Shown: positions 48,480-57,882, counted from the stretch's first letter. The stretch: DNA of 64,000 nt from Pseudomonas sp. N040 (GCF_015637705.1 NZ_JADOBE010000003.1:62001-126000); one strand, 5' to 3'. Translations and numbers: made by a program. Notes: generated by a model not told the origin, from the letters alone.

Positions 48480-48491
48480 TTGCATATGCAA
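48480..48491. promoter_or_regulatory. Perfect palindrome TTGCATATGCAA
   Basis: A 12-bp perfect palindrome in the AT-rich region upstream of the sulfide operon. It could be a regulator site; no protein is assigned. Confidence 0.4.
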
Positions 48492-48526
48492 CCGGCGACT
48501 CCTTTCCGAGCCTGATAAAGTAACGT

Positions 48527-48550
48527 AATAGACTGATCTATAAGTCTATT
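48527..48550. promoter_or_regulatory. Inverted repeat AATAGACT-N8-AGTCTATT
   Basis: Perfect 8-base arms and an 8-base spacer, about 140 bases upstream of the persulfide dioxygenase start. Arms and spacing fit a dimeric repressor such as an ArsR-type protein. Most of the remaining 240 bases up to the next gene show nothing recognisable. Confidence 0.5.
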
Positions 48551-48787
48551 TTCTGAAATCTAACGCAAGCCGCTGGTCGGGCTGGAGCCTGCCGCTGGAA
48601 AAAAATCTGCAGCAGCGCCTGCGTGCCGGCTGCTCAAACGGTTCAAACCGCCAGCGTGACACTGTGTCGCGGCGCAAAACGGCCGGCGCTGTGCGAGTCC
48701 GGCAAGGGCATTTGTTAAACTCCGCGGCCTTTTTCGGCCTGCCGTCCTGGCTGGTGCCATCCCGATGTTGCGGAGCAGGGGGGTTCG

Positions 48788-49075
48788 ATGTCGTTGCACC
48801 TGATGGTTTCCCAGGCACTGAGCGATTCGGCGCAGCGCCTGAATGTGCTGGCGCTGTTTTTTGCCGTGGCTGGCAGCTGGCTGCTGCTGGCGACCCGCTG
48901 GCGCGAGCAGGAGGCCCGCCTGCGGCTGGCTTGCGGTACAGCAGCGGACTCCGGCGCGGATGCAGCAAGCCTGCCCGGCGAGCCGACCCGGCGCATCAAC
49001 CGTTTCTTCTACCAGTTCGGCTTCACCTGCCTGACTGTGGCCCTGAGCCTGTCCTGGTCGAGCACCTGGATCTGA
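48788..49075 (+). CDS. Small membrane protein of unknown function
   Basis: A 95-residue ORF with a good ribosome site (GGAGCAGGGGGG before the ATG at 48788). It has two hydrophobic segments, near residues 20-36 (VLALFFAVAGSWLLLAT) and 75-92 (QFGFTCLTVALSLSWSS), with a charged stretch between. No family was recognised. A strong hairpin follows 18 bases after the stop, which supports a real gene. Confidence 0.6.
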   Translation: MSLHLMVSQALSDSAQRLNVLALFFAVAGSWLLLATRWREQEARLRLACGTAADSGADAASLPGEPTRRINRFFYQFGFTCLTVALSLSWSSTWI

Positions 49076-49093
49076 AGCGGCAGACCCGCTGAA

Positions 49094-49127
49094 TGCACAA
49101 CGGCAACCCGCGGGTCGCCGTTGTGCA
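49094..49127. terminator. Bidirectional hairpin between convergent genes
   Basis: An 11-bp stem of TGCACAACGGC and its complement. It lies between the small membrane protein gene and the convergent hydrolase gene and could end transcription from both sides. There is no strong T-tract. Confidence 0.65.
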
Positions 49128-49148
49128 GGGCCGGATGGCCCGACCGGC

Positions 49149-50027
49149 TCAGTGCGCCGCCGCCACCATTGCCTCACACGCCTGCCCCGGATCGCCGGTG
49201 CGCTCGTAGGCCTTTATCCAGGCCGGGTAGTTGTGCACGACCGGGATGTCGTCGGGGTGAAAGCCCGGCTTCATGTAGGCCAGGATCTGCGCGCTGAAAG
49301 AGCCGAATACGCCGTTGCGACCATACATCCAGCCGAGATGGTTCAGCAGCAGGCGTTTGCGCTGCCACCAGCTGAAGCCGTCGGCCTTGAGCAGGATGTC
49401 GGTGGTGCGGTAGGTCTCCCAGCTGATGTCCAGGGTGGCATAGATCATCGCCGCGCAGCGCTTGAGGTGGCTGACCTTGGCCACCGTGGTCATCACATTG
49501 AAGACCACCGACTTGTGTTCCATTTCCTCAACCGCATGCCAGGCGACCAGCGCCTTTACACGCGGGTCGGCGCCGGCCATCACCGCCTTGCGGGCGAAGA
49601 AGCCTTCGGCGAGCAGGGCGGTGAAGTGTTCGAAGGCGGCCGTCAGCGCCAAGTTGAAACCCGGGGAAAAGTGTTTCAGCCAGAAGCTGTTGCGCTTTTT
49701 CTGCATGGCCAGCAGCTCGTCCACCGGCAGGCCCTGCTCCCTGAGCAGGTTGTTGAAGCGGGTATGGGCGATACCGTGCTGGCCTTCCTGACGGGTGAAA
49801 TCCTTGACGTGCTTGATCAGAACCGGGTCGCTGATCTGCTCGCGGTAATGCCGCACGCAGGTGATGAAGTAGCGCTCACCATCGGGGAAGTACAACTGCA
49901 TGCCGTCCATCAGGCGGCTCTTGTACGGGTCGTTGTCGTACCAGTAGCGCGGAATGCTGCTGTCGAGCTTGAAGTCGATGTTCTCGCGCGGCTGGATGCG
50001 GTCCGGGTTGGTGATGCGGTTGATCAT
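49149..50027 (-). CDS. Metal-dependent hydrolase, ferritin-like (PF10118 type)
   Basis: A 292-residue helical protein of the group annotated as predicted metal-dependent hydrolase. Likely metal ligands are in FTRQEGQHGIAHTRF (residues about 78-92) and AWHAVEEMEHKSVVF (about 160-174), an arrangement like di-iron four-helix proteins. No reaction has been shown for the family. It is the last gene in a run with an SDR and a Baeyer-Villiger-type monooxygenase, a common trio in Pseudomonas and actinobacteria for breaking down hydrophobic ketones or alcohols; the joint role is inferred. Confidence 0.78.
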   Translation of the reverse strand: MINRITNPDRIQPRENIDFKLDSSIPRYWYDNDPYKSRLMDGMQLYFPDGERYFITCVRHYREQISDPVLIKHVKDFTRQEGQHGIAHTRFNNLLREQGLPVDELLAMQKKRNSFWLKHFSPGFNLALTAAFEHFTALLAEGFFARKAVMAGADPRVKALVAWHAVEEMEHKSVVFNVMTTVAKVSHLKRCAAMIYATLDISWETYRTTDILLKADGFSWWQRKRLLLNHLGWMYGRNGVFGSFSAQILAYMKPGFHPDDIPVVHNYPAWIKAYERTGDPGQACEAMVAAAH

Positions 50028-50098
50028 GCTGTGCTCCTTGTTGTGAAGGTCAGCGCGGTGGCGATATCCACGCGGCTGCTGGATAAGGGCGGCTGCGT

Positions 50099-50932
50099 TT
50101 ACGGCGCCTTGCGCCGCGCCACGCTGTACAGTTTGGGATCAAGCATGCCCTTGAGCATGGCGTAGAGCAGGCGATTGCGCCGCTCCAGTGACACCCCCCA
50201 GGACATCAGCCAGAGCGGCAGGGACTGGTAGCCGAGGACCAGGCGCTGCTTGCCGGAACGGATGCACTCGATCACCTCCCGTGCCACATCGTCGGGATCA
50301 GTCTTCAGGTACTTGCGGGTGAATTCCTCACCGTTCGGCGAGTCCTTGGCGATGTTGGTATTGATGCCGCCCGGATGCACCAGATGCACGCTGATCGGGC
50401 TTTCCTGCAGTTCCACCATCAGCGATTCGGTAAAGCCCCGCACGGCAAACTTGGAGGCGCAGTAGTCCGAGGCATTCGGTGTGCCGACCAGACCGAACAC
50501 ACTCGATACGTTGACTATCGCGCCCTCGCCGTTGGCCAGCAGTTGCGGCAGGAAGGCGCGGGTACCGTAGACCACGCCGAAGAAGTTGATTTGCAGGGTG
50601 CGCTCGTAGCTCTGGTCTTCCATCGCCCAAACTGGCATTCCACCGCCGCCCACGCCGGCGTTGTTGATGATGACGTGGGCATTGCCCAGTTCGGCCTGTA
50701 CCTCGGCGGCAAAAGTGTTCATCGCGGCCTTGTCCCCGACATCAAAGACCTGGCTGAACACGCCCCGGGCCGGCGTGCCCTTGAGCAGGGCAACCGTCTC
50801 GGCCAGGCCGGCCGGATCGAAGTCATTAAGCGCCAGCCGGGCGCCCAGTCTGGCGAACTCCAGCGCGTAGGCGCGGCCCATGCCGGAGCCGGCTCCGGTG
50901 ATGACGATGGTCTTGTCCTTGAAGTCTTTCAT
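50099..50932 (-). CDS. Short-chain dehydrogenase/reductase
   Basis: A 277-residue SDR. The cofactor motif is TGAGSGMG near residue 13, NNAG is present in VIINNAGVGGG, and the catalytic Ser, Tyr and Lys lie in VNVSSVFGLVG and SDYCASKFAV. It probably oxidises a secondary alcohol to a ketone, which the neighbouring monooxygenase could then convert to an ester. It is 71 bases upstream of the hydrolase gene and 250 bases downstream of the monooxygenase gene, a gap that holds a repeat element. Confidence 0.86.
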   Translation of the reverse strand: MKDFKDKTIVITGAGSGMGRAYALEFARLGARLALNDFDPAGLAETVALLKGTPARGVFSQVFDVGDKAAMNTFAAEVQAELGNAHVIINNAGVGGGGMPVWAMEDQSYERTLQINFFGVVYGTRAFLPQLLANGEGAIVNVSSVFGLVGTPNASDYCASKFAVRGFTESLMVELQESPISVHLVHPGGINTNIAKDSPNGEEFTRKYLKTDPDDVAREVIECIRSGKQRLVLGYQSLPLWLMSWGVSLERRNRLLYAMLKGMLDPKLYSVARRKAP

Positions 50933-51001
50933 TGTGGTTTTCCTGACCAGGGTTGGCTGAGTTCATGCGGCGCGCAGGGGGTTATTGGTTGCCGTGTTTT
51001 T

Positions 51002-51090
51002 GTAGGGTGGGTTAGCCGCGCAGCGGCGTAACCCACCATCGATGCCAACGGCATCGTGCTTACCGGCCTTGCGGCCGGATGGTGGGTTAC
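51002..51090. repeat. Palindromic repeat in the SDR-monooxygenase gap
   Basis: A hairpin of GGTGGGTTA and TAACCCACC encloses GCCGCGCAGCGGCG, and a further GGTGGGTTAC lies about 50 bases on. This is another common Pseudomonas intergenic repeat. It is related in its GTAGGGTGGG end to the family A elements. Confidence 0.75.
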
Positions 51091-51179
51091 GGCCGGTGGC
51101 CTGACCCATCCTGCAAATCGGTGCTTCCTGACTAATTCAGGGCCTCGCGTTTGGCGGCTGGTCAGTTCCAGACAGGTTG

Positions 51180-52706
51180 TCATGCCGGTACTGCCAGACG
51201 CGTCGTGGGCAGGCTCTGTCCGGTTTGCTGGGCGGCGGTGGTGAACTGCAAGTTGGCATCCGCCACCGGGCCCTCGCGCATCAGCCGGACATCCTCCAGG
51301 TAGTTCATCGACATCAGCCAGGGCGCGCCCGGCCCCTGCCGTGGCAGCGAGTTGATCGCGCGTTGCACGTAACCGGCGCCGAAATCCAGCAGTGGCCGGG
51401 TCGGCATGTCGGCCGCCGGCAACTGCGCGGAGCAGCTGCTGTAGCCATGCTGGTCCATGTAGGCGAGCAGGCGGCAGAAATGTTCACACAGCAGGCCGAC
51501 CTTGAGCGTCCACGAGGAGTTGGTATAGCCGACGCTGAAGGCGAAGTTGGGGATGCCGTCGAGCATCATGCCCTTGAAGGCCACCTTGTGTGACAAGTCC
51601 GGCACCTGGCCGTCGACCGACAGTTGTACCCCGCCGAACAACTGCAGGTTCAAGCCGGTGGCGGTGACGATGATGTCGGCTTCCAGTTCGCGCCCGGAGC
51701 GCAGGCTGACCCCCTTGGCGGTGAAAGTCCGGATGTGGTCGGTGACGATCGACGCGCTGCCGTCGCTAATGGCCTTGAACAGGTCGCCATCAGGCACCGC
51801 ACACAGGCGCTGTTCCCACGGGTTGTACGGCGGATTGAAATGCTCGTCGACCGGATAGCCCTCGGGCAGCGCCTTCTTGTTGAAGTGGCGGATCAGCCGG
51901 CGCGCAACGTTCGGGTATTTCTGGCACAGCAGCCAGATCCCGCGCGAGATCAGCACGTTCTTGCGCCGGGTCAGCGCATAGGCGCGTTCGGTTGGCAGCA
52001 AGCGGCGCAGCAGCCGGGCGATCGGGTCTTCGGCGGGGACATTCAGCACATAGCTGGGCGTGCGTTGCAGCATGGTCACGTGCGCGGCCTTGTCGGTCAG
52101 CGCCGGCACCAGCGTCACCGCGGTAGCGCCGCTGCCGATCACCAGCACCCGCTTGCCGCGGTAGTCCAGGTTTTCCGGCCAGTGCTGGGGATGGATCAAC
52201 TGGCCCTGGAACTGCTCGACCCCTTCGAAGTGCGGGGTGAAACCCGCGTCGTAGCGGTAGTAGCCGGCGGCCGAGAACAGCCAGTTGCAGGTCATGCGCT
52301 GGCACTCGCCGGTATCCAGTCGCTCGACCTCCAGCGTCCAGCGCGCCTCGGCGCTCGACCAGGCCGCACTGCGCACCCTGTGCTGGAAGCGAATGTGCTG
52401 GTCGATGGCGTACTCGGCCACGGTCTCGTGCAGGTACTCGAGGATCGAGTCGGCGCTGGCGATGGCCTTGGGATTGAGCCAGGGCTTGAATTCATAACCG
52501 AAGGTGTACAGGTCCGAGTCGGAGCGGATGCCCGGGTAGCGGAACAGGTCCCAGGTTCCGCCCAGCGCTTCGCGGCCCTCCAGGATCACGTAGGATTTGC
52601 CGGGCAGATCCCGTTGCAGGTAATAGGCGGCGCCGATGCCGGAAATCCCGGCACCGATGATCAGCACATCGATGTGCTCGGTGGATGGCTGCTGCTGGAC
52701 TGACAA
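51180..52706 (-). CDS. Flavin-containing (Baeyer-Villiger type) monooxygenase
   Basis: A 508-residue flavoprotein with a FAD-binding GxGxxG ([10 protein letters not shown], near residue 17). The Baeyer-Villiger fingerprint FxGxxxHxxxWP is present as [12 protein letters not shown] near residue 170, and the NADPH site GSGATAVTL follows. It probably inserts oxygen into a ketone to form an ester. It starts with TTG at 52706, supported by AGGAG at the right distance and no nearer Met. It is divergent from a PucR-type regulator 130 bases away, which probably controls it. Confidence 0.88.
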   Translation of the reverse strand: MSVQQQPSTEHIDVLIIGAGISGIGAAYYLQRDLPGKSYVILEGREALGGTWDLFRYPGIRSDSDLYTFGYEFKPWLNPKAIASADSILEYLHETVAEYAIDQHIRFQHRVRSAAWSSAEARWTLEVERLDTGECQRMTCNWLFSAAGYYRYDAGFTPHFEGVEQFQGQLIHPQHWPENLDYRGKRVLVIGSGATAVTLVPALTDKAAHVTMLQRTPSYVLNVPAEDPIARLLRRLLPTERAYALTRRKNVLISRGIWLLCQKYPNVARRLIRHFNKKALPEGYPVDEHFNPPYNPWEQRLCAVPDGDLFKAISDGSASIVTDHIRTFTAKGVSLRSGRELEADIIVTATGLNLQLFGGVQLSVDGQVPDLSHKVAFKGMMLDGIPNFAFSVGYTNSSWTLKVGLLCEHFCRLLAYMDQHGYSSCSAQLPAADMPTRPLLDFGAGYVQRAINSLPRQGPGAPWLMSMNYLEDVRLMREGPVADANLQFTTAAQQTGQSLPTTRLAVPA

Positions 52707-52837
52707 GGGCTGCTCCTGAACTCAACGCTGTGGCGAGATGTCGCAGCAGTGTTGTTGACAACCCGCCAGGCGGGCAAGGTATAAACTGCACTGAATCCTA
52801 TTTAATATGGTGCATATTGAACCATCTTTGGGAGCTG

Positions 52838-54103
52838 ATGCCGTTGAGCCTGCCTTACTCGAACCTGCCCCTGGCCAAATGGCCGCTGCCGTCGCCGCGG
52901 GTGCGCGAATTGCTCCGCCAGGGTGCCGATCGTGTGCTCAACGCGCCGGCGGAATGGCTGGAAGAGATCGACCTGGCCAGCCTCTCGCCAGCGAGCATGA
53001 AATCCCTGGCCGACGATCCGGTACTGATGGCCGCCTCACGGCGGGCCACCCGCTCCAGTCTGATCCACTGGGCGGCGGCGAATATCGAGAGTCCGGGTGC
53101 GCCGGTTGCGCCCTATGTACCGGGCGACATGCTGAGCAATGCGCGCGAACTGATCCGCCGTGGCGAAACCGACCTGATGTTCAACGCCTCACGAGCGGCG
53201 CAAGGCACGGCGTGGCAGCAATGGATGGTGATCGCCTTCGAGTTGACATCCGACCCGCAGGAACTGCGCGAATTGCTCGACGTATCGGCCCGCTCGATCG
53301 CCGCCTTTATCGACGGCAACATGGAAGCGCTGGCCGCCTTCATCAAGGCCGAGCGCGAGGAGCGCATGCGCGGCACCCACGTCGAGCGCCGCGAACTGGT
53401 GACGGCGATAGTCGAGGGCACCGGGATCAACGCCCAGCAGGCCGGCCAGCGACTGGGCTACAACCTGGAGCAGCCACACCATGCGGCAGTGATCTGGAGC
53501 GAGGAGGCGGATACCCGGCTGGCTACCCTGGAACACGCGGCCAGGGCGCTGGTGCGCTGCGCCGGCAGCCGCCACAGCCTGACGGTGATCGCCAATGCGG
53601 CCACCCTGTGGGTCTGGACCACCGCAGACAAACCGGTCGAGCTGCCGCAGCTGCTGATGGCCATCAAGGGCCTGCCGGGCGTGCGCCTGGCCATGGGCTC
53701 CACCGGGCAGGGCCTGGAAGGTTTCCGCCGTGCGCACCTAGATGCGCTGACCACGCAACGGGTACTCGGGCGCCTGCATTCCGATGCGCGCGTGGTGAAC
53801 TTCGACATGGTGCGGCTGGTCGCCCTGATGACCCGCGACCCCAAGGCCTCGCAGCAGTTCATCACCCACACCCTGGGCAGCCTGGCCAGTGCCGCCCCCG
53901 TGCTGCGCCGGGCGCTGCTGACCTTCCTCGCTTGCGGATGCAATGCGACGCAGGCGGCAGAACAGCTGCACACCCACCGCAACACCCTGCTGCGCCGCCT
54001 GGCCCGCGCTGAAGAACTGTTGCCGCGGCCGCTGGAAAGCAACCGCATTCATGTGGCGGCAGCGCTGGAAGCGCTGAGCTGGACGGTAGATGAACAGCGA
54101 TAG
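52838..54103 (+). CDS. PucR/CdaR-type transcriptional regulator
   Basis: A 421-residue regulator. The N-terminal part has the RsbT-like/GGDEF-like helical regions of this family. The C-terminal helix-turn-helix is FLACGCNATQAAEQLHTHRN with LLRRLARAEELL, as in the PucR HTH_30 motif. It starts at ATG 52838, with GGGAG upstream. Being divergent from the monooxygenase gene, it is the obvious candidate to regulate the monooxygenase-SDR-hydrolase run, perhaps in response to a hydrophobic substrate. The ligand is not known. Confidence 0.82.
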   Translation: MPLSLPYSNLPLAKWPLPSPRVRELLRQGADRVLNAPAEWLEEIDLASLSPASMKSLADDPVLMAASRRATRSSLIHWAAANIESPGAPVAPYVPGDMLSNARELIRRGETDLMFNASRAAQGTAWQQWMVIAFELTSDPQELRELLDVSARSIAAFIDGNMEALAAFIKAEREERMRGTHVERRELVTAIVEGTGINAQQAGQRLGYNLEQPHHAAVIWSEEADTRLATLEHAARALVRCAGSRHSLTVIANAATLWVWTTADKPVELPQLLMAIKGLPGVRLAMGSTGQGLEGFRRAHLDALTTQRVLGRLHSDARVVNFDMVRLVALMTRDPKASQQFITHTLGSLASAAPVLRRALLTFLACGCNATQAAEQLHTHRNTLLRRLARAEELLPRPLESNRIHVAAALEALSWTVDEQR

Positions 54104-54165
54104 AAGAAATGCTGCGCTAGGCACGTGTGTTCTGGGCCAAGCTGACGCAGACAGTCGCAGCAGCT

Positions 54166-54247
54166 GGTGGACAAGTAAACGTTGTCCACCCTACGTGCTC
54201 CGGAGTTTGCGTAGGGTGGGAAACTGCGCAGCATTTCCCACCATGCG
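54166..54247. repeat. Tandem hairpin repeats upstream of nasS
   Basis: A hairpin GGTGGACAA / TTGTCCACC lies at 54166-54190. It is followed by a second inverted repeat starting GCGTAGGGTGGGAAA, with TTTCCCACCATGCG on the other side. These resemble the other GTAGGGTGGG elements of this window and are non-coding. Confidence 0.65.
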
Positions 54248-54334
54248 TGCTGGACGCCACCACTGTGCCGATCACTGGCACAGCCCTTGCTACCTCGCCG
54301 GCAACACTTCTCAAGTTGCCACAGCGAAATCCCT

Positions 54335-55552
54335 ATGAGCGAGCAGTACCAGCCACCGCACAGCAATTCCCTGGATTGGGTCGGCGGTTCCGATGCCCCG
54401 GAAAAGCGCAGCCTGAACCTTGGCTTCATGGCCCTGACCGACAGCGCTTCGCTGATCGTGGCGGCCACCCAGCAGTTTGCCCAGCCCTATGGCCTGACCC
54501 TTAAGCTGCAGCGGCAGTCGTCCTGGGCCGGGTTGCGCGAGCGTTTGCACACCGGCGAGCTGGATGCCGCGCAGAGTCTGTATGGCCTGGTGTATGGCAT
54601 GCATCTGGGCCTGGGTGGTGCTGCGCCGCTGCCGATGGCGGTGCTGATGGGGCTGGCGCAGAACGGCCAGAGCATCAATTTGTCTGCGCGCTTGCAGAGC
54701 GCTGGCGTGCGCGATGGCGAGGCGTTGGCCCGCTACGTGCGCCAGGCTGGTGCGCGGCTGACCTTCGCCCATACCTTTCCCACCGGCACCCACGCCATGT
54801 GGCTGTATTACTGGCTGGCGAGCCTGGGCATTCACCCGTTGCGCGATGTCGACAGCGTGGTGGTGCCGCCGGCACAGATGGTGGCGCACCTGCGCGCCGG
54901 GCGCATCGATGGCTTTTGCGCGGGTGAGCCGTGGGGGGCGCAGGCGGTGGCGCAAGGGCAGGGCTTCACGGTATGCACCAGCCAGTCGCTTTGGGCCGAT
55001 CATCCGGAGAAAGTCCTCGGCTGCACCCGCGAGTTTGTCGAGACCTGCCCGAATGCCGCCCGGGCACTGGTAATGGCGGTGCTGGAGGCCAGTCGCTTCC
55101 TCGATGCCAATGTTGAAAACCGCAGCGCGGCAGCCTCGCTGGTCAGTGCGCCGGAATTTCTGGATACCCCGCTTGAGGTGATCGAACCGCGCTTCTGCGG
55201 GCGCTATGAAGATGGCAACGGCCAGGCCTGGCTGGACCCGCATCCACTGCGCTTTTGCGCGCAGGGCGCGGTGAACATGCCGTACCTGTCCGACGGCATG
55301 TGGTTCCTCACGCAGTTCCGCCGCTGGGGACTGTTGCGCGAAGAGCCGGATTACCTGGCGCTGGCCGGCGCGGTGCAGCAGACCGCGCTGTATGCCGAGG
55401 CTGCCAGCAGCCTGGGTTTGGCGGTTCCGCCGGCGCTGCGCAGCAGCCGGCTGTTCGACGGCAAGCTCTGGGATGGCAGTGATCCGGCTGCCTACGCGCG
55501 CAGCTTCGAACTGCACGCACTGACCGACGCGCGTCAGGCGGGGGCATGCTGA
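54335..55552 (+). CDS. nasS: Nitrate sensor NasS (cytoplasmic NrtA-like protein)
   Basis: A 405-residue protein homologous to NrtA but without a signal peptide, so it stays in the cytoplasm. LNLGFMALTDSASLIVA and HTFPTGTHAMWLYYWLA correspond to the nitrate-binding lobes; GRIDGFCAGEPWG matches the ligand pocket. NasS binds nitrate; without it NasS holds NasT, and with it NasT is released. The start at 54335 (MSEQYQPPHS) is chosen because the frame upstream lies in repeat DNA. It overlaps nasT by one base. Confidence 0.9.
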   Translation: MSEQYQPPHSNSLDWVGGSDAPEKRSLNLGFMALTDSASLIVAATQQFAQPYGLTLKLQRQSSWAGLRERLHTGELDAAQSLYGLVYGMHLGLGGAAPLPMAVLMGLAQNGQSINLSARLQSAGVRDGEALARYVRQAGARLTFAHTFPTGTHAMWLYYWLASLGIHPLRDVDSVVVPPAQMVAHLRAGRIDGFCAGEPWGAQAVAQGQGFTVCTSQSLWADHPEKVLGCTREFVETCPNAARALVMAVLEASRFLDANVENRSAAASLVSAPEFLDTPLEVIEPRFCGRYEDGNGQAWLDPHPLRFCAQGAVNMPYLSDGMWFLTQFRRWGLLREEPDYLALAGAVQQTALYAEAASSLGLAVPPALRSSRLFDGKLWDGSDPAAYARSFELHALTDARQAGAC

Positions 55553-56127
55553 TGCGCATCCTGCTGATTGACGATACCGCGCAGAAACTCGGCCGCCTGA
55601 AGGCGGCCCTGAGCGAGGCCGGCTTCGAGGTGATCGAGGAATCCGGGCTGGTGATTGATCTGCCCAAACGGGTGGAAGCGCTGTGCCCGGACGTGATCCT
55701 GATCGACAGCGAATCCCCCGGCCGCGATGTCATGGAACAGGTGGTGCTGGTCAGCCGCGACCAGCCGCGGCCGATCGTGATGTTCACCGACGAGCAGGAC
55801 CCGGGGGTGATGCGTCAGGCGATCAAGTCCGGGGTCAGCGCCTACATAGTCGCCGGTATCCAGGCCGAGCGTCTGCAGCCGATTCTCGATGTGGCGATGG
55901 TGCGCTTCGAGAGCGACCAGGCCTTGCGCGCGCAGTTGCAGGCGCGTGACGCGCAGCTGGCCGAGCGCAAGCGCATCGAGCTGGCCAAGGGGCTGCTGAT
56001 GAAGATGAAGAGCTGCAACGAGGAAGAGGCCTACACGCTGATGCGCCGGCAGGCCATGAGCCGCCAGCAGAAGCTGATCCAGGTCGCCGAGCAGATCATC
56101 GCCATGCACGACATGCTCGGCAACTGA
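55552..56127 (+). CDS. nasT: ANTAR-domain transcription antiterminator NasT
   Basis: A 191-residue protein with a receiver-like N-terminal domain (Asp52 is present in DVILIDSES) and a C-terminal ANTAR RNA-binding domain at about residues 130-185 (RIELAKGLLMKMK, YTLMRRQAMSR). It binds two-hairpin leaders with hexanucleotide loops and prevents termination. Three such leaders are found downstream, before nrtA, nasA and nirB. ATG at 55552 (MRILLIDDTA) is preferred; it overlaps the nasS stop by one base and has GGGGG upstream. An in-frame ATG also exists at 55546. Confidence 0.93.
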   Translation: MRILLIDDTAQKLGRLKAALSEAGFEVIEESGLVIDLPKRVEALCPDVILIDSESPGRDVMEQVVLVSRDQPRPIVMFTDEQDPGVMRQAIKSGVSAYIVAGIQAERLQPILDVAMVRFESDQALRAQLQARDAQLAERKRIELAKGLLMKMKSCNEEEAYTLMRRQAMSRQQKLIQVAEQIIAMHDMLGN

Positions 56128-56297
56128 AGCTGCCGGCCGTGCACCATGCTGCAGCCCGCGTACCAGTCTGATGCACCCCGGCCGGCCCTTGAATGGCCTG
56201 CGGGAACACTTTTGGGGCTGCTTTCGGCAGCTGGTTATTATTTTAACAATATGATTTATAACGGTTATTTAAATTAATTCAGGTGTTCCTGCATATC

Positions 56298-56313
56298 TGG
56301 CAAGGCGCTTGCA
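56298..56313 (+). promoter_or_regulatory. Sigma-54 promoter of nrtABC
   Basis: TGGCAAGGCGCTTGCA has GG and GC with ten bases between. It predicts a transcript start near 56324, just before the first leader hairpin. Sigma-54 use suggests NtrC control by nitrogen status; no NtrC site was identified with confidence. Confidence 0.78.
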
Positions 56314-56337
56314 ATCACCTGGCTAACACCCGTCTCA

Positions 56338-56427
56338 TGATCGCCAATGGCGGTGATCAGGACGAACTGACAAAGACGTCATTAGCAAACTGCTCTTCGC
56401 GAGCCGGTTTTCTATGACGTCTTTTTT
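56338..56427 (+). promoter_or_regulatory. NasT (ANTAR) antitermination leader upstream of nrtA
   Basis: Hairpin P1 (56338-56359) has arms TGATCGCC and GGTGATCA and the hexaloop AAUGGC. P2 (56368-56381) has arms TGAC and GTCA and the hexaloop AAAGAC. The loop and 3' arm of P2 are also the 5' arm of an intrinsic terminator (56372-56427), whose stem AAAGACGUCAU pairs with AUGACGUCUUU and is followed by T residues. Both loops have A1 and G4, the bases required by ANTAR proteins. NasT binding should keep P2 folded and block termination. Confidence 0.88.
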
Positions 56428-56452
56428 CGTTTCTGGCCCTGAGGAAATCTCC

Positions 56453-57823
56453 ATGATGCACACCATTCGCCGTAACGTCCGGATCAAGTCGCTGTTGGGC
56501 GGCCTGCTGTTGTCTTCCCTGACCCTGTCGCTGGCCCAGGCCGCCGAACCGGAAAAGGCCGAGCTGAAACTCGGCTTCATCAAGCTCACCGACATGGCAC
56601 CGCTGGCGATTGCCTACGAGAAGGGCTACTTCGAGGATGAAGGCCTGTACGTCACCCTCGAGGCCCAGGCCAACTGGAAAGTGCTGCTCGACCGGGTGAT
56701 CACCGGTGAACTGGATGGCGCGCACATGCTCGCCGGCCAGCCGCTCGGCGCGACCATCGGTTTCGGCACCAAGGCTGAGGTGGTTACGGCGTTTTCCATG
56801 GACCTGAATGGCAACGGCATCACCGTGTCGAATGCGGTCTGGGACGAAATGAAAAAGCACGTGCCGATGGAAAACGGCAAGCCGGTGCACCCGATCAAGG
56901 CCGATGCCCTCAAGCCGGTGATCGAGCAGTACAAGGCCAAGGGCAAGCCCTTCAACCTGGGCATGGTGTTCCCGGTGTCCACGCATAACTACGAATTGCG
57001 CTACTGGCTGGCGGCGGGCGGCATCAACCCCGGCTATTACGCACCGGCCAAGGGCGACATCACCGGCACCCTGAATGCCGACGTGCTGCTCTCGGTCACC
57101 CCGCCACCGCAGATGCCCTCGACCATGGAAGCCGGCACCATCAATGGCTACTCGGTAGGCGAGCCGTGGAACCAGCAGGCGGTGTTCAAAGGCATCGGCG
57201 TGCCGGTGATCACCGACTACGAGATCTGGAACAACAACCCGGAAAAAGTCCTCGGCGTGTCCAAAGCCTGGGCCACAGCCAATCCGGAAACCCACAAGCG
57301 GCTGGTCAAGGCGCTGATCCGTGCCGGCATGTGGCTGGATGCGGACAACAACGCCAACCGCCAGGAAGCCGTGGAAATCCTCGCGCGGCCGGAATACGTC
57401 GGTGCCGATGCCAAGGTGATCGCCAACTCGATGACCGGCACCTTCGAGTACGAGAAGGGCGACAAGCGCGAGGTACCGGACTTCAACGTGTTCTTCCGGC
57501 ACAACGCCACCTATCCCTACTACTCGGATGCCATCTGGTACCTGACGCAGATGCGCCGCTGGGGGCAGATCGGTGAAGCCAAGCCGGACAGCTGGTACGT
57601 CGACATCGCCAAGCAGGTCTATCTGCCGGCGGTGTACCAGAGTGCCGCGAATGAGTTGGTTGCCGAAGGCAAGGCCAGCGCGGCGGACTTCCCGCCAGCG
57701 GACGAGCAAGGCTTCCGCGCACCGAGCAATGCCTTCATCGATGGCCTGACCTACGACGGTCGCCAGCCGAATGCCTACATCAACCAGTTCAAGATCGGCC
57801 TGAAACCCGACTCGGTCCAGTAA
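56453..57823 (+). CDS. nrtA: Nitrate ABC transporter substrate-binding protein
   Basis: A 456-residue nitrate-binding protein with a Sec signal peptide ending near [26 protein letters not shown] and [16 protein letters not shown] are typical of Nrt[14 protein letters not shown] contains ligand residues. It captures nitrate (perhaps nitrite) in the periplasm and delivers it to NrtBC. The ATG at 56453 is preceded by GAGGAAAT. It is 25 bases after the leader terminator and is therefore under NasT control. Confidence 0.94.
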   Translation: MMHTIRRNVRIKSLLGGLLLSSLTLSLAQAAEPEKAELKLGFIKLTDMAPLAIAYEKGYFEDEGLYVTLEAQANWKVLLDRVITGELDGAHMLAGQPLGATIGFGTKAEVVTAFSMDLNGNGITVSNAVWDEMKKHVPMENGKPVHPIKADALKPVIEQYKAKGKPFNLGMVFPVSTHNYELRYWLAAGGINPGYYAPAKGDITGTLNADVLLSVTPPPQMPSTMEAGTINGYSVGEPWNQQAVFKGIGVPVITDYEIWNNNPEKVLGVSKAWATANPETHKRLVKALIRAGMWLDADNNANRQEAVEILARPEYVGADAKVIANSMTGTFEYEKGDKREVPDFNVFFRHNATYPYYSDAIWYLTQMRRWGQIGEAKPDSWYVDIAKQVYLPAVYQSAANELVAEGKASAADFPPADEQGFRAPSNAFIDGLTYDGRQPNAYINQFKIGLKPDSVQ

Positions 57824-57882
57824 CCCGTCTATTGCCCAGGGTGGCGGATCTGCCGCCGCCCGCTTGCTGCGAGGACCCGACG

